Assembly: GCA_963813485.1 (NCBI GenBank)
Contig: CAWEZE010000027.1
Coordinates: forward strand, 1 to 64,000
Length of the DNA: 64,000 bases
DNA from: DASQUK01 sp963813485
GTDB taxonomy: Bacteria; Actinomycetota; Acidimicrobiia; Acidimicrobiales; VFJN01
Direction of reading: 5' to 3'
Below, in pieces: positions 33,382 through 41,593 of this stretch; within the stretch, counting starts at the first letter, position 1; each line of letters opens with the position of its first letter. The translations under genes were made by a program, and so were the position numbers. The notes beneath the pieces are model-generated. The model saw nothing but the letters and a program-made list of their open reading frames with translations. It was not told the origin of the DNA and made no database searches.

Positions 33382-34035
33382 GAGAACACACCCTGGGCGG
33401 CGGCGCGCGCCGAGCACGGTGACGCTGCTACTGCCTGCCATCTGACCCGCTCGCCCGCCCAGCGCCGCCACGATGCCTTGGTGGAGATGGCTCGTCGAGC
33501 GATCACCGCACCGGCCGACGGCAAGCGGCCCCGGCCGCTGGTCAGCGTGCTAGTGGGCTACGAAACGTTTCGGGACCGGATCTGTGAGCTCGCCGACGGG
33601 ACTGTGCTTGGGCCGGGCACCGTCGCGACGCTGTTGCACGACGCGTTGATCGAACGGGTGGTGTTCGACGGACCGTCGCGGGTCATCGACGTGGGCCGGG
33701 CCCGCCGGTTCACCGGTGCCGTGCGCCGGGCTCTCGAGGTTCTCGACCGGGGCTGCACCCACGGTGGTTGCGACATGCCCGTCGAGCGCTGGCAGGGCGA
33801 CCACGTCCAACCCTGGTCCGAGGCGGCCCCACGAACGTCGACAACGGACAACTCCGCTGTGGTCACCACAACCGCTGGCGCTGGGATCACGATGACGGTG
33901 ACCCTCCGCCTGCCACTCCCCAACGGCCCCCACCCGGCGCCGATATCGAAAGACGCAAGGCATGGCTCGAAGGGTGGCGCGCCCGACTCCGGGCCAGCAG
34001 GCTCGCCGAGCCCGTTGAGGAGCCGAGCGGATAGG
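33382..34035 (+). pseudogene. DUF222/HNH endonuclease, N-terminally truncated and frameshifted
   Basis: Without a start codon, the frame spells the C-terminal half of DUF222 (ARAEHGDAATACHLTRSPAQ, RRHDALVEMARRA, SVLVGYETFRDRICELADGT) and the HNH centre (CDMPVERWQGDHVQPWSE). At 33822-33826 one G is missing; the next frame continues GGPTNVDNGQLRCGHHNRWRW and ends PVEEPSG with TAG at 34033-34035. The N-terminal ~half of DUF222 is absent. The last codons and stop lie inside the left end of repeat copy 2. DUF222-HNH genes occur in many copies in actinobacteria and are thought to be selfish or mobile nucleases. Confidence 0.82.
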
Positions 34036-34154
34036 GCGGTTCGTGCAGCCTACGCGTGGGAATTTGGTGGTCGACGGCCAGCTCCACGGCTCGGCTCCCC
34101 GGGAACACTGACAGCCATGAGCCAAGAGGACCTGCCTATCCGCTCAGGTCCTAA
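34018..34154 (+). repeat. IR-flanked repeat element, copy 2
   Basis: This 137-bp element is about 85% identical by eye to 4634-4766. Terminal inverted repeat arms are AGGAGCCGAGCGGATAGG (from 34018) and, reversed at the right end, AGGACCTGAGCGGATAGG (16 of 18 match). The core arms are GAGCGGATAGG 34025-34035 and CCTATCCGCTC 34135-34145. An inner 10-bp perfect pairing joins 34019-34028 and 34089-34098. The left arm contains the stop codon of the HNH remnant. No open frame is inside. Confidence 0.8.
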
Positions 34155-34216
34155 AGGCCGACGCACCCGACGGATGAATGGCACGTCCACGTCGACCGTG
34201 CGCCGTTGGCAGGCGG

Positions 34217-34786
34217 CTACTCCGCGTCGTCCTCGGCGAGGATGGCGTAGAGCTTGCGGCGGGTCTCGGCGAGCACCTCGAGGGCTCGGGCGCGCTGCTC
34301 GTCGGATCCCGAGAACCCGACCTGGCCGACCGCGTTCATGACTCCGAACGACGCCTTGCGGAACTCGGACACCGTCGACAGCGTGCCGTCGTCGGCGTAC
34401 TGAGCCCAGGGTGGGGTCTCCGTCGCCTTCGCCGCTTCCTCGCGGCCAGCATCGGTGAGCGTGAACCGCTTGCGGCCCTCGCTCTGCTCGCTGGTGATCA
34501 GGCCCTCGTCCTCCAGCAGCTGCAGCGTCGGATAGACGGAGCCGGGGCTGGGGCGCCAGATGCCACCAGTGCGTTCGTCGAGCTCCTGGATCATCTCGTA
34601 GCCGTGCATCGGGCGCTCGCTCAGCAGGGCCAGCAGCGCGGCCCGGACGTCGCCGCGGTTCCGGCGCCCGCGACCCCGACCGCCCGACCGGCCGCCACGG
34701 CCTCGGGGGTCGAAGTCGAACGCGAAGTGCCCGGGGAAGGGGGCCATCCAGGGGCCGAAGTGGTGGCCGAACGTTCGATCTCTCAT
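34217..34786 (-). CDS. PadR-family transcriptional regulator
   Basis: The 189-residue protein has a Gly/Arg-rich N-terminus (RGRGGRSGGRGRGRRNRGD, about residues 28-46) followed by the PadR winged helix: VRAALLALLSERPMHGYEMI, then WRPSPGSVYPTLQLLEDEGLI. The C-terminal part (about 130-189) is a dimerisation helix region. GGAGT precedes ATG 34786. A palindromic region directly upstream is a likely autoregulatory operator. The divergent or nearby target is not clear; an SDR gene lies upstream on the same strand. Confidence 0.88.
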   Translation of the reverse strand: MRDRTFGHHFGPWMAPFPGHFAFDFDPRGRGGRSGGRGRGRRNRGDVRAALLALLSERPMHGYEMIQELDERTGGIWRPSPGSVYPTLQLLEDEGLITSEQSEGRKRFTLTDAGREEAAKATETPPWAQYADDGTLSTVSEFRKASFGVMNAVGQVGFSGSDEQRARALEVLAETRRKLYAILAEDDAE

Positions 34787-34795
34787 CGTCACTCC

Positions 34796-34830
34796 TATCG
34801 ATCGATTGTCGATGGGTTGACGATATATCG
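34796..34830. promoter_or_regulatory. Putative PadR operator region
   Basis: Upstream of padR two 10-bp perfect palindromes, ATCGATCGAT (within 34796-34806) and CGATATATCG (34821-34830), lie about 15 bases apart, with further TCGAT/CGATA half-sites between. AT-rich palindromes of this sort are usual PadR targets, so autoregulation is likely. Confidence 0.5.
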
Positions 34831-34851
34831 CTAAGCGGGGAGATCCACCCT

Positions 34852-35745
34852 TCAACTCAGGGATTTGAGGGCGATCCGCAGTTCGTCGTTCATGCTCGCC
34901 GGTACCTCGTAGCCCTCCTCGTCCCGGATCTCGTCAAAGCGATCACGCACGGTCTCGGCCGTCAGCTTCGGGTCGACGATGCCCTTGGTGACCCCCAGAA
35001 ACACCCGTGCCACCCGGCCGCCGCCCAGCGTGTAGAGCTCGCCGGTCACGGGGCAGTCCTCGTGGGCCAGGAAGACCACGAGCGGCGTGATCGACTCCGG
35101 TAGCAGCTTGTCTGCGATCGGGCCGAGCAGGTCCTCGGTCATCCGGGTCTTGGCCACCGGGGCGATGGCGTTGACCTTGATGTTGTTCTTGGCCCCCTCG
35201 ACGGCGAGCACCCGGGTGAGGCCGACGAGACCCATCTTGGCGGCGCCGTAGTTTGTCTGGCCGAAGTTGCCGAACACGCCGGCCCCAGAGCTGGTGTTGA
35301 CGATGCGGCCGTAGTTCTGCGCCCGCATGTGCTCCCAGGCCGGCTGGGTGACGTGGAATGCACCCCGCAGGTGGACGTCCAGGACCGGATTGACGTTGTC
35401 GGGACCCATGTTCTTGAACGATGCGTCCCGCAGGATGCCGGCGTTGTTGATCACGATGTCGACGCGACCGAAGCGGTCCAGCGCCGTCTGCACGATTGCC
35501 CGGCCGCCCTCCGGGGTGGCCACCGAGTCGTAGTTGGCCACGGCGTCGCCGCCCGCCGCCGTGATCTCGTCGACCACGGCCTGCGCGGCGGTGGTGCCGC
35601 TACCGGTGCCGTCGACCGAGCCACCGAGGTCGTTGGCCACGACGAGGGCGCCACGGCTGGCCAGTTCGAGCGCGTGGGAACGTCCCAAGCCCCCGCCGGC
35701 GCCCGTGATTATCGCGACCTTGCCATCGAATCCGAGATCAGCCAT
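34852..35745 (-). CDS. SDR dehydrogenase, (R)-3-hydroxyacyl-CoA dehydrogenase type
   Basis: The 297-residue protein has TGAGGGLG (14-21), NDLGGSVDGTGSG (38-50), NNAG (100-103), catalytic Ser152, Tyr166 and Lys170. The NDLGG-x-DGTG block is the mark of the peroxisomal multifunctional enzyme type 2 dehydrogenase half and of its stand-alone actinobacterial relatives. It should oxidise (R)-3-hydroxyacyl-CoA in beta-oxidation of fatty acids or sterol chains. A TACGCT box is 8 bases before the ATG. Confidence 0.88.
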   Translation of the reverse strand: MADLGFDGKVAIITGAGGGLGRSHALELASRGALVVANDLGGSVDGTGSGTTAAQAVVDEITAAGGDAVANYDSVATPEGGRAIVQTALDRFGRVDIVINNAGILRDASFKNMGPDNVNPVLDVHLRGAFHVTQPAWEHMRAQNYGRIVNTSSGAGVFGNFGQTNYGAAKMGLVGLTRVLAVEGAKNNIKVNAIAPVAKTRMTEDLLGPIADKLLPESITPLVVFLAHEDCPVTGELYTLGGGRVARVFLGVTKGIVDPKLTAETVRDRFDEIRDEEGYEVPASMNDELRIALKSLS

Positions 35746-35753
35746 GGCGGAGG

Positions 35754-35759
35754 AGCGTA
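35754..35759 (-). promoter_or_regulatory. -10 box TACGCT of the SDR gene (leaderless type)
   Basis: Minus-strand TACGCT ends 8 bases before the ATG at 35745. Confidence 0.5.
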
Positions 35760-35836
35760 GAGGTGTGTTCCGCGGGGCCCCGAATTGATCGCTGCCCTAC
35801 GGAAGGCGTCGTCGGACGGAACCAGGCGAAAGCGCA

Positions 35837-36499
35837 TCAGGTCCCGACGGCCAGGTAGCGGATGCGTTCGGCGATGTGCACGGCATGGTCCCCGAGGCGC
35901 TCGTAGAACCGCGCCACGAGGATCGCCTGCAGGGCGTCGGGAAGCGCGATGTCGGACTTCCCCAGGTCCTCGACCAACTGGTCATGGAGGCTGTCGATGC
36001 GGTCGTCGGCGGTGTCGAGGCGCTCGGCGGCCTCGGCGTCGCGCTCGGCCCACGCATCTGCTGCGCCCTGCCACATCTCGACACAGGTGGTGCCCAGCTG
36101 CTCCAGCAGTCCCCGTACGGTGGGAGTGAGGCGGAGGGCCAGCCCCGTGGCGGCCCGCTGGGCGATGTGCTCGGCGAGATCCCCACTACGTTCCAGCTCG
36201 GGCACGATTCGCAGCACGGACACCAGGTAGCGCATGTCGCGTGCCATCGGCGCCTGCATGACCAGCTCACGCTCGGCCACCTGCTCCAGGTCGGCCTCCA
36301 GGCGGTCGACCAGCGCGTCGCGACCTGCTAGCCGGCGGGCCATCTCGGTGTCGCTGGCGAGCAGGGACTCGGAGGCCGCCGCCACGCCCTCCGTCACGAG
36401 CGCGAACAGGCGGATGACCCTGGCGTCTATGTCTTCGAGCTCCTGGCGGAACCGCTTGCGCAGCTCGCCGCGTGGGCTCGTACTCGGACACGGCCGCAC
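35837..36499 (-). CDS. phoU: PhoU-like phosphate regulator
   Basis: The product is about 220 residues with two PhoU repeats: RQELEDIDARVIRLFALVTEG, then RDMRYLVSVLRIVPELERSGDLAEHIAQ, and a matching second half with YERLGDHAVHIAERI. PhoU represses the Pho response by linking PstSCAB to PhoR, but no pst or phoR gene lies here, so it is an orphan. I chose GTG 36499. A different frame at that spot reads VSEYEPTR and would join GELRKRF by one missing base, so the true start may be hidden by another frameshift. Confidence 0.88.
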   Translation of the reverse strand: MRPCPSTSPRGELRKRFRQELEDIDARVIRLFALVTEGVAAASESLLASDTEMARRLAGRDALVDRLEADLEQVAERELVMQAPMARDMRYLVSVLRIVPELERSGDLAEHIAQRAATGLALRLTPTVRGLLEQLGTTCVEMWQGAADAWAERDAEAAERLDTADDRIDSLHDQLVEDLGKSDIALPDALQAILVARFYERLGDHAVHIAERIRYLAVGT

Positions 36500-36554
36500 C
36501 GTACCGCTCGTCCCCGCGGAGGTCACATTGGTCAATCCGCTGGTCACCGACCGG

Positions 36555-38168
36555 CTACCCGGCGGCTGAGTTGTCGATTGCGTACGCCCGCAGGCGCTTG
36601 TAATCGACCTTGCCATTGGGCGCCCGGCCGATGGTGTCGATGACGAAAACCCGCTTGGGCGCCTTGTAGACGGCCAGCTTGGACCGGACGTGGTCGATGA
36701 CGGCGTCGGGCTGGACGTCGGCGCCGTCGACGACCTCGACCAGCGCGGTGACCGCTTCGCCGAAGCGATCGTCGGGGATGCCGACGGCCACCGCATCGCG
36801 GATGCCGGGGTACGTCTTGAGCGCTTCCTCGACCTCCTCCGGGAAGACCTTCTCGCCCGCGGTGTTGATGACCACGGAACCCCGACCCAGCAGCGTCAGG
36901 CTGCCGTCGGCCTCCACCTGGGCGTAGTCGCCGGGACAGGAGTACCGCCGACCCTCGAACTCGATGAACGTCGCTGCCGTCTTCTCCGGATCCTTGTAGT
37001 ACCCGACCGGCTGGTGGCCGCCGACTGCCACGCGGCCGATCTCGCCCGACCCCGGCTCCACGCGGCGGCCGTCGTCCGTGATCACGATCGTGTCCTCGCC
37101 CAGCATGAACTTCGCCGTGTCGCTGGCCGTGGTTCCCGAGGAGATCGATTGACCCATGCCGATGGCTTCGGACGACGAGAAGGCGTCGACCAGCAGCATG
37201 TTGGGGTGGTGCCTGAGCAGCCCCTGCTTGACGGGTTCGCTGAACATCACTCCCGACGAGGCGACCAGGAACAGGCTGGCGAGGTCCCATCGTCGGGGGT
37301 TCTCGTCCAGGGCCTTGAGCATGGGCTTGCCGAAGGCGTCTCCGACGATGGCGATCTGGTTGACCCGCTCGCGCTCGATGGTGTCGAACATCTCCTCGAT
37401 GTCGAAGCGGCGCGACGTGAGCGTCACCGTGCTCCCGCCCAGCGCTAGGCAGATCAGCTGCGTGTACAGGCCCGTGCCGTGCATGAGGGGGCAGGCCGGG
37501 AGGCCGACGGGCCCCACGTCCTTGACTTGATCACGCACGATCGCCGGGTCGGCTTCGGAGTCCTTGTAGACCGGGTTCACCTGTGACACCAGGTTGCGGA
37601 AGAGGTCGTCCTGCCGCCACATGACGCCCTTGGGCATCCCGGTGGTCCCGCCGGTGTAGAGCATGACCAGGTGGTCGCCGTCGTGTCCCCACGGCCCGGC
37701 CGCTCCCTCCGGGTGCGACGTGGCCGCCTCCTCGTAGGCGATCGCCCAGCTGGGACGGGGACCGCTGCCGTCGTCGACCCACAGCCACGTCGTCACCCGG
37801 CGCACCCGCTCGCGGATGCGCTCGATCGTGTCGGCGAAGGCGCCGTGGAACACGATCGCCACGCAGTCGGCGTTGTCCCACAGGTAGACGAGCTCGTCGT
37901 CCTGGTAGCGGTAGTTCGTGTTGATCGGGACCAGCCCGGCCTTGAATGTCGCGAACATCGACTCGATGTATTCGGGGCAGTTGTAGAGGTATTGCGCCAC
38001 CTTGTCCTGCTCGCCGACGCCGGCGTCGAGCAGTGTCTGCGCCACGCCGTTGGCCCGGCGGTCGAACTCGCCCCAGGTGATTCGCCGCTCGCCCTGGATC
38101 TGGCAGGGAGCGTCCGGGAGCTGCTGGGCGATGACCTCCCAGACATCCGCGAAGTTCCAGCCTGACAT
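36555..38168 (-). CDS. Acyl-CoA synthetase (FadD-like)
   Basis: The 537-residue adenylating enzyme has the P-loop-like MLYTGGTTGMPKGV (about residues 193-206), an acyl-adenylate region ending GDYAQVEADGSLTLLGR, and the catalytic Lys520 in PNGKVDY. It activates a carboxylic acid to acyl-CoA with ATP. The sequence resembles FadD19-like and medium-chain or steroid-acid synthetases in actinobacteria; the exact substrate is inferred only. AGGAG precedes ATG 38168. It is divergent from the acyl-CoA dehydrogenase (82-base gap), fitting a shared catabolic role. Confidence 0.9.
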   Translation of the reverse strand: MSGWNFADVWEVIAQQLPDAPCQIQGERRITWGEFDRRANGVAQTLLDAGVGEQDKVAQYLYNCPEYIESMFATFKAGLVPINTNYRYQDDELVYLWDNADCVAIVFHGAFADTIERIRERVRRVTTWLWVDDGSGPRPSWAIAYEEAATSHPEGAAGPWGHDGDHLVMLYTGGTTGMPKGVMWRQDDLFRNLVSQVNPVYKDSEADPAIVRDQVKDVGPVGLPACPLMHGTGLYTQLICLALGGSTVTLTSRRFDIEEMFDTIERERVNQIAIVGDAFGKPMLKALDENPRRWDLASLFLVASSGVMFSEPVKQGLLRHHPNMLLVDAFSSSEAIGMGQSISSGTTASDTAKFMLGEDTIVITDDGRRVEPGSGEIGRVAVGGHQPVGYYKDPEKTAATFIEFEGRRYSCPGDYAQVEADGSLTLLGRGSVVINTAGEKVFPEEVEEALKTYPGIRDAVAVGIPDDRFGEAVTALVEVVDGADVQPDAVIDHVRSKLAVYKAPKRVFVIDTIGRAPNGKVDYKRLRAYAIDNSAAG

Positions 38169-38238
38169 CGATGCGCTCCTGGGGGGATCGGCGGCTCGTC
38201 GGAGGGTAGCGGCTGGTCCAGAGGTGCCCCACCCCACG

Positions 38239-38244
38239 TAGGGT
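38239..38244 (+). promoter_or_regulatory. -10 box TAGGGT of the acyl-CoA dehydrogenase gene (leaderless type)
   Basis: TAGGGT ends 6 bases before GTG 38251 (spacer CGTCAC). Confidence 0.55.
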
Positions 38245-38250
38245 CGTCAC

Positions 38251-39363
38251 GTGGACTTCGAACTTCCGGCCGACGACGACCCGCGCCGGGTCGAGGTGCG
38301 GGCGTGGCTGGACGAGCATCCGACACCGTCGGGCCGCGAGCTGGCCGCGGCCGGGCTCGTCGCGCCCCATTGGCCGAAGCCCTACGGGCTGGATGCCGAT
38401 CCGGTCCACCAGCTGGTCATCGACGAAGAGTTGCGGCGGGCGGGTGTCGCCCGACCCGCCAACCCCGTGGGCATCGGCTGGGCCGGTCCGACCCTGCTCC
38501 ACGCGGGCACCGATGCGCAGATGGAGCGCTACCTGCCGCCGCTGCTGTCGGGTGAGGAGATCTGGTGCCAGCTCTTCAGCGAGCCCGGCGCCGGCTCGGA
38601 CCTGGCGTCGCTCACCACCCGCGCGGTGCGGGATGGCGACGAGTGGGTCGTCACCGGCGAGAAGGTCTGGACCTCGCTCGCCCACGAGGCCCGCTTCGGG
38701 ATCCTCATCGCACGGACCGATCCCGACGCGCCCAAGCACCGCGGCATCTCGTACTTCGTGTGCGCCATGGACGCGCCGGGCGTGACCATTCGTCCCATCG
38801 TCGAGATGACGGGCGCCCACATGTTCAACGAGGTCTTCCTCGACGACGTGCGCCTGCCGGCGGACAGCCTGGTCGGGGAGGTGGGCCGGGGATGGGAGCT
38901 GGCGAAGGTGACGCTGGCCAACGAGCGGGTGTCCTTGTCGACGGGCGGTGGGTTGTGGGGTCGGGGGCCGGCCGCGGAGGACCTGCTCGCCATCGTGCGG
39001 TCCCGTGGACCGGTTGCGGATCCGATGCTGCGTGACCGCATCGTCCGCCTGCACATCGAGGGCGAACTGCTGCGCCTGATCCGCCTGCGGACGGTGAGCG
39101 CCCAGATTCGGGGCGAGCCACCCGGACCCGAGGCGTCGGTCCGCAAGGTGCTGGCCGACGAGCATGGCCAGCGCCTTTTCAGGTTGGCCAAGGACCTGGC
39201 GGGGGCGGCCGGGATGCTCACCGACCACGGACCGCTCGGTGTCCCGGTCGACCTCTGGCACTACGGATTCCTGTTTGCTCCGGCCCTGACCGTGGGGGGC
39301 GGAACCAGCGAGATCCAGCGCAACATCATCGGCGAACGGGCGCTGGGCCTCCCGCACGACTGA
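38251..39363 (+). CDS. Acyl-CoA dehydrogenase
   Basis: The 370-residue protein starts at GTG. FAD-binding motif region QLFSEPGAGSDLASLTTRA and the WVVTGEKVWTS strand are clear; the C-terminus ends GGGTSEIQRNIIGERALGLP, the family's classic signature. It oxidises acyl-CoA to 2-enoyl-CoA. The catalytic base is not identified with certainty. Its divergent neighbour fadD would feed it. It ends 9 bases from the convergent MFS gene. Confidence 0.93.
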   Translation: MDFELPADDDPRRVEVRAWLDEHPTPSGRELAAAGLVAPHWPKPYGLDADPVHQLVIDEELRRAGVARPANPVGIGWAGPTLLHAGTDAQMERYLPPLLSGEEIWCQLFSEPGAGSDLASLTTRAVRDGDEWVVTGEKVWTSLAHEARFGILIARTDPDAPKHRGISYFVCAMDAPGVTIRPIVEMTGAHMFNEVFLDDVRLPADSLVGEVGRGWELAKVTLANERVSLSTGGGLWGRGPAAEDLLAIVRSRGPVADPMLRDRIVRLHIEGELLRLIRLRTVSAQIRGEPPGPEASVRKVLADEHGQRLFRLAKDLAGAAGMLTDHGPLGVPVDLWHYGFLFAPALTVGGGTSEIQRNIIGERALGLPHD

Positions 39364-39372
39364 CCGGAGGGA

Positions 39373-40656
39373 TCAGGCGGCGGCAGGTTCGACGCCGGTG
39401 CCGACGTGGGTGGTCGATGCTGGTTGCGGCTGTGAGGCTCGTCCCAGGGCGCGCATCTGGCGTGCCGTCCATGCGGACGCGAGGCCGGTTGCCAGACCGC
39501 CCAGGACGAGGGCGACCCGGACGTCGGTCAGTTCGGCCACCGCGCCGATGATGGGGCTCCCGATCGGGGTCGATCCCAGGAACACCACCGTGAGCAGCGC
39601 CAGCACCCGGCCGCGCATCGGCGGCGCCGCCCGCAGCTGAACCACGGTGTTGGCGCCCGAGATCAGCAACACGTTGCAGTAGCCCACCGCCAGCGTCGCC
39701 AGAACCGCCAACGGCAGGGTCGGCGCGGCCGCGAGGGCCACGGTCGCGAGCGCCAGTCCGGCACCGGACCGCACCAGGAAGCCCAGGCCCACCGAGCTAC
39801 GTCGCGCCACCACCAGCGCCCCGACGACCGAGCCGAGGCTGAGTGTGGCGAAGAGCATGGTGAACGTGGACGCCGTCCCGTGGAAGGTCCGCTCGGCCAG
39901 CAACGGCAGGGTCACGGGGTAGTTGAACGCCATCGTGCCGACCACGGCCATGAGGATGATGGGAAGCCGCAGCTCCGGCGTCCGCCACAGGTAACGCAGC
40001 CCCTCCCGGAGCTGGCCCTTGGCCTTGGCGACCCGGGGTGACGACCGGAACCGCGCCCGGTTCATGCGCAGCAGCGCCACGATCACCGCCACGTAGGTCA
40101 CGGCGTTCACCACGAAGCACACGCCGGCGCCGGGCCCGGCGATGAGCACGCCCGCCAGGGTGGGACCCACCACCCGCGACCCGGTCATCAGCGCACTGTT
40201 CAACCCCACGGCGTTGGGGACGTCGGTCTCGGGCACCAGCTCGACCACCAGCGCCCGGCGCGACGGGTTGTCGAAGGCGTTGATGATCCCGAAGACGAGT
40301 GACAGCCCGAACAGCGCGCCCACGGTGATGCGGCCGCTCAGCGTGAGCACCGACAGCGTGGTCGCCAGGGCCAGGAACGCCGACTGGGTGCAGATCATCA
40401 GCCGGTGGCGGTCGACGCGGTCGGCGATCACGCCCGCCCAGGCGCCGAGCACCAGGATGGGCAGGAACTCCGCCGCGGTCACCAGGCCCAGGGCGACGCC
40501 GCTGCCGGTGAGGTCGAAGACCAGCCAGGTGATCGCCACCGACTGCATCCACGTTCCGGCCTGGCTGATGAGCTGGCCCCCGAAGAACAGGCGGAAGTTC
40601 CGGCTGGCGAACGAACGGAACGTGACGTGACTTGCGAGCCTCAGGCGCTCGCTCAC
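39373..40656 (-). CDS. MFS transporter (EntS/DHA3-like)
   Basis: The 427-residue protein has about twelve hydrophobic helices. FRLFFGGQLISQAGTWMQSVAITWLV and the loop AGVIADRVDRHRLMI match the MFS_3 (enterobactin exporter-like/DHA3) group. A MarR gene overlaps its start by 4 bases (40653-40656), so the two are one operon and the transporter is probably an efflux pump induced through MarR. Confidence 0.88.
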   Translation of the reverse strand: MSERLRLASHVTFRSFASRNFRLFFGGQLISQAGTWMQSVAITWLVFDLTGSGVALGLVTAAEFLPILVLGAWAGVIADRVDRHRLMICTQSAFLALATTLSVLTLSGRITVGALFGLSLVFGIINAFDNPSRRALVVELVPETDVPNAVGLNSALMTGSRVVGPTLAGVLIAGPGAGVCFVVNAVTYVAVIVALLRMNRARFRSSPRVAKAKGQLREGLRYLWRTPELRLPIILMAVVGTMAFNYPVTLPLLAERTFHGTASTFTMLFATLSLGSVVGALVVARRSSVGLGFLVRSGAGLALATVALAAAPTLPLAVLATLAVGYCNVLLISGANTVVQLRAAPPMRGRVLALLTVVFLGSTPIGSPIIGAVAELTDVRVALVLGGLATGLASAWTARQMRALGRASQPQPASTTHVGTGVEPAAA

Positions 40657-41108
40657 GTGTGAGTCCCGACCCCGGCCAGCTCCTCGAGCGCGTCGATGGC
40701 GTCGTGGAGGCGCCGTACGGCGTCGGGCCCGAGCTCCTCGAGCCGGACGGCGAGGAAGGCGTTGCGCCGCGCCCGGCTGTGCTCGAGCCGTCGGCGTCCT
40801 TCGCGCGTTGTCGATACCCGGGTGATGCGGCGGTCTGTCGGGTCGACGGTCCGATCGACCAGACCTTCCTCCTCGAGTCGTGCGATCACCTTGGTGATCG
40901 TGGGCGGCGTCACGTGCTCGGCGGTCGCCAGGTCGCCGAGGGTCATCGGGCCCTGGAGGTCGATGGTGCCCAGCGCCGACTGCTGAGACGGCGAGAGGCC
41001 GGCGTCGGCCTCCTGTCGCAGGCGACGATGGAGCCGAGCCGACGCCAGTCGCAGACGCCCGGCCAGCTCGGTGATCTCGTAGTCGCGGGTGGTTGGACGA
41101 GCCATCAC
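40653..41108 (-). CDS. MarR-family regulator
   Basis: The 151-residue protein has the winged HTH LGDLATAEHVTPPTITKVIARLEEEG followed by the wing DPTDRRITRVSTTREGRR, a textbook MarR layout. It is first in an operon with the MFS gene. GTG 41108 is followed at once by ATG 41105. The TAGCTT box 6 bases before GTG favours the GTG as a leaderless start. A 10-bp palindrome covers the -10 region. Confidence 0.9.
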   Translation of the reverse strand: MMARPTTRDYEITELAGRLRLASARLHRRLRQEADAGLSPSQQSALGTIDLQGPMTLGDLATAEHVTPPTITKVIARLEEEGLVDRTVDPTDRRITRVSTTREGRRRLEHSRARRNAFLAVRLEELGPDAVRRLHDAIDALEELAGVGTHT

Positions 41109-41114
41109 TTCACC

Positions 41115-41120
41115 AAGCTA
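41115..41120 (-). promoter_or_regulatory. -10 box TAGCTT of marR (leaderless type)
   Basis: Minus-strand TAGCTT ends 6 bases before GTG 41108. It overlaps a palindrome that could bind MarR. Confidence 0.5.
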
Positions 41121-41126
41121 ATTAGC
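41117..41126. promoter_or_regulatory. MarR operator candidate, palindrome GCTAATTAGC
   Basis: A perfect 10-bp AT-rich palindrome lies 8 bases upstream of the marR start and overlaps its -10 box. Binding here would block transcription of marR and the MFS gene. Confidence 0.55.
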
Positions 41127-41197
41127 CAGGCGAACTATTCCAAGCCGTTTCGGGAGATTCGGGTGATCGCCCGCCGATTTGGCAGGATCATGGGCAT

Positions 41198-41583
41198 ATG
41201 GCGAAGGCCGCGTTGGACGGGTTCAGACGCAACGAGTGGGTGAAGAACATCGACGACCTGCCGCGCGTACCGGCCGGCACCAAGGGACGCGTCTATCTGG
41301 TCGACGGCTTCGCCTGGACCCGGTATCGGGTGCTGTTCGACAACGGCGTCGACATCGGCTCGCTAGACGCTGCGGTGCTCGCCCGCCCCGCGACTTCGCT
41401 TCGGCCCTGGAGCGGCGCGAGCAGGCAGCGATTGCCGCCGAGGCGGCCCGTGAAGAGGCCGAGGTGGCCGACGAGGAGGGCGCTGCGCCCGCCGACGAGG
41501 ACAAGACCGTGAACGGTGTGTCGGTGCCGGCGCACCTGCTCGACCGTTCGCGGCGGGCGCGCGAGCGCTTGGCCGCGGCCTAG
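41198..41583 (+). pseudogene. Hypothetical protein split by a frameshift
   Basis: From ATG 41198 the frame encodes a conserved-looking N-terminus (EWVKNIDDLPRVPAGTKGRV, then YLVDGFAWTRYRVLFDNGVD). At a C4 run (41386-41389) one base seems missing; the next frame continues DFASALERREQAAIAAEAAR to HLLDRSRRARERLAAA and ends at 41583, 10 bases before the LLM gene. Both parts show coding-type codon use and fit one ~128-residue protein. The N-terminal part is beta-rich and the C-terminal part helical and Ala/Glu-rich. I cannot name the family. Confidence 0.7.
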
Positions 41584-41593
41584 GGGACCGGGA

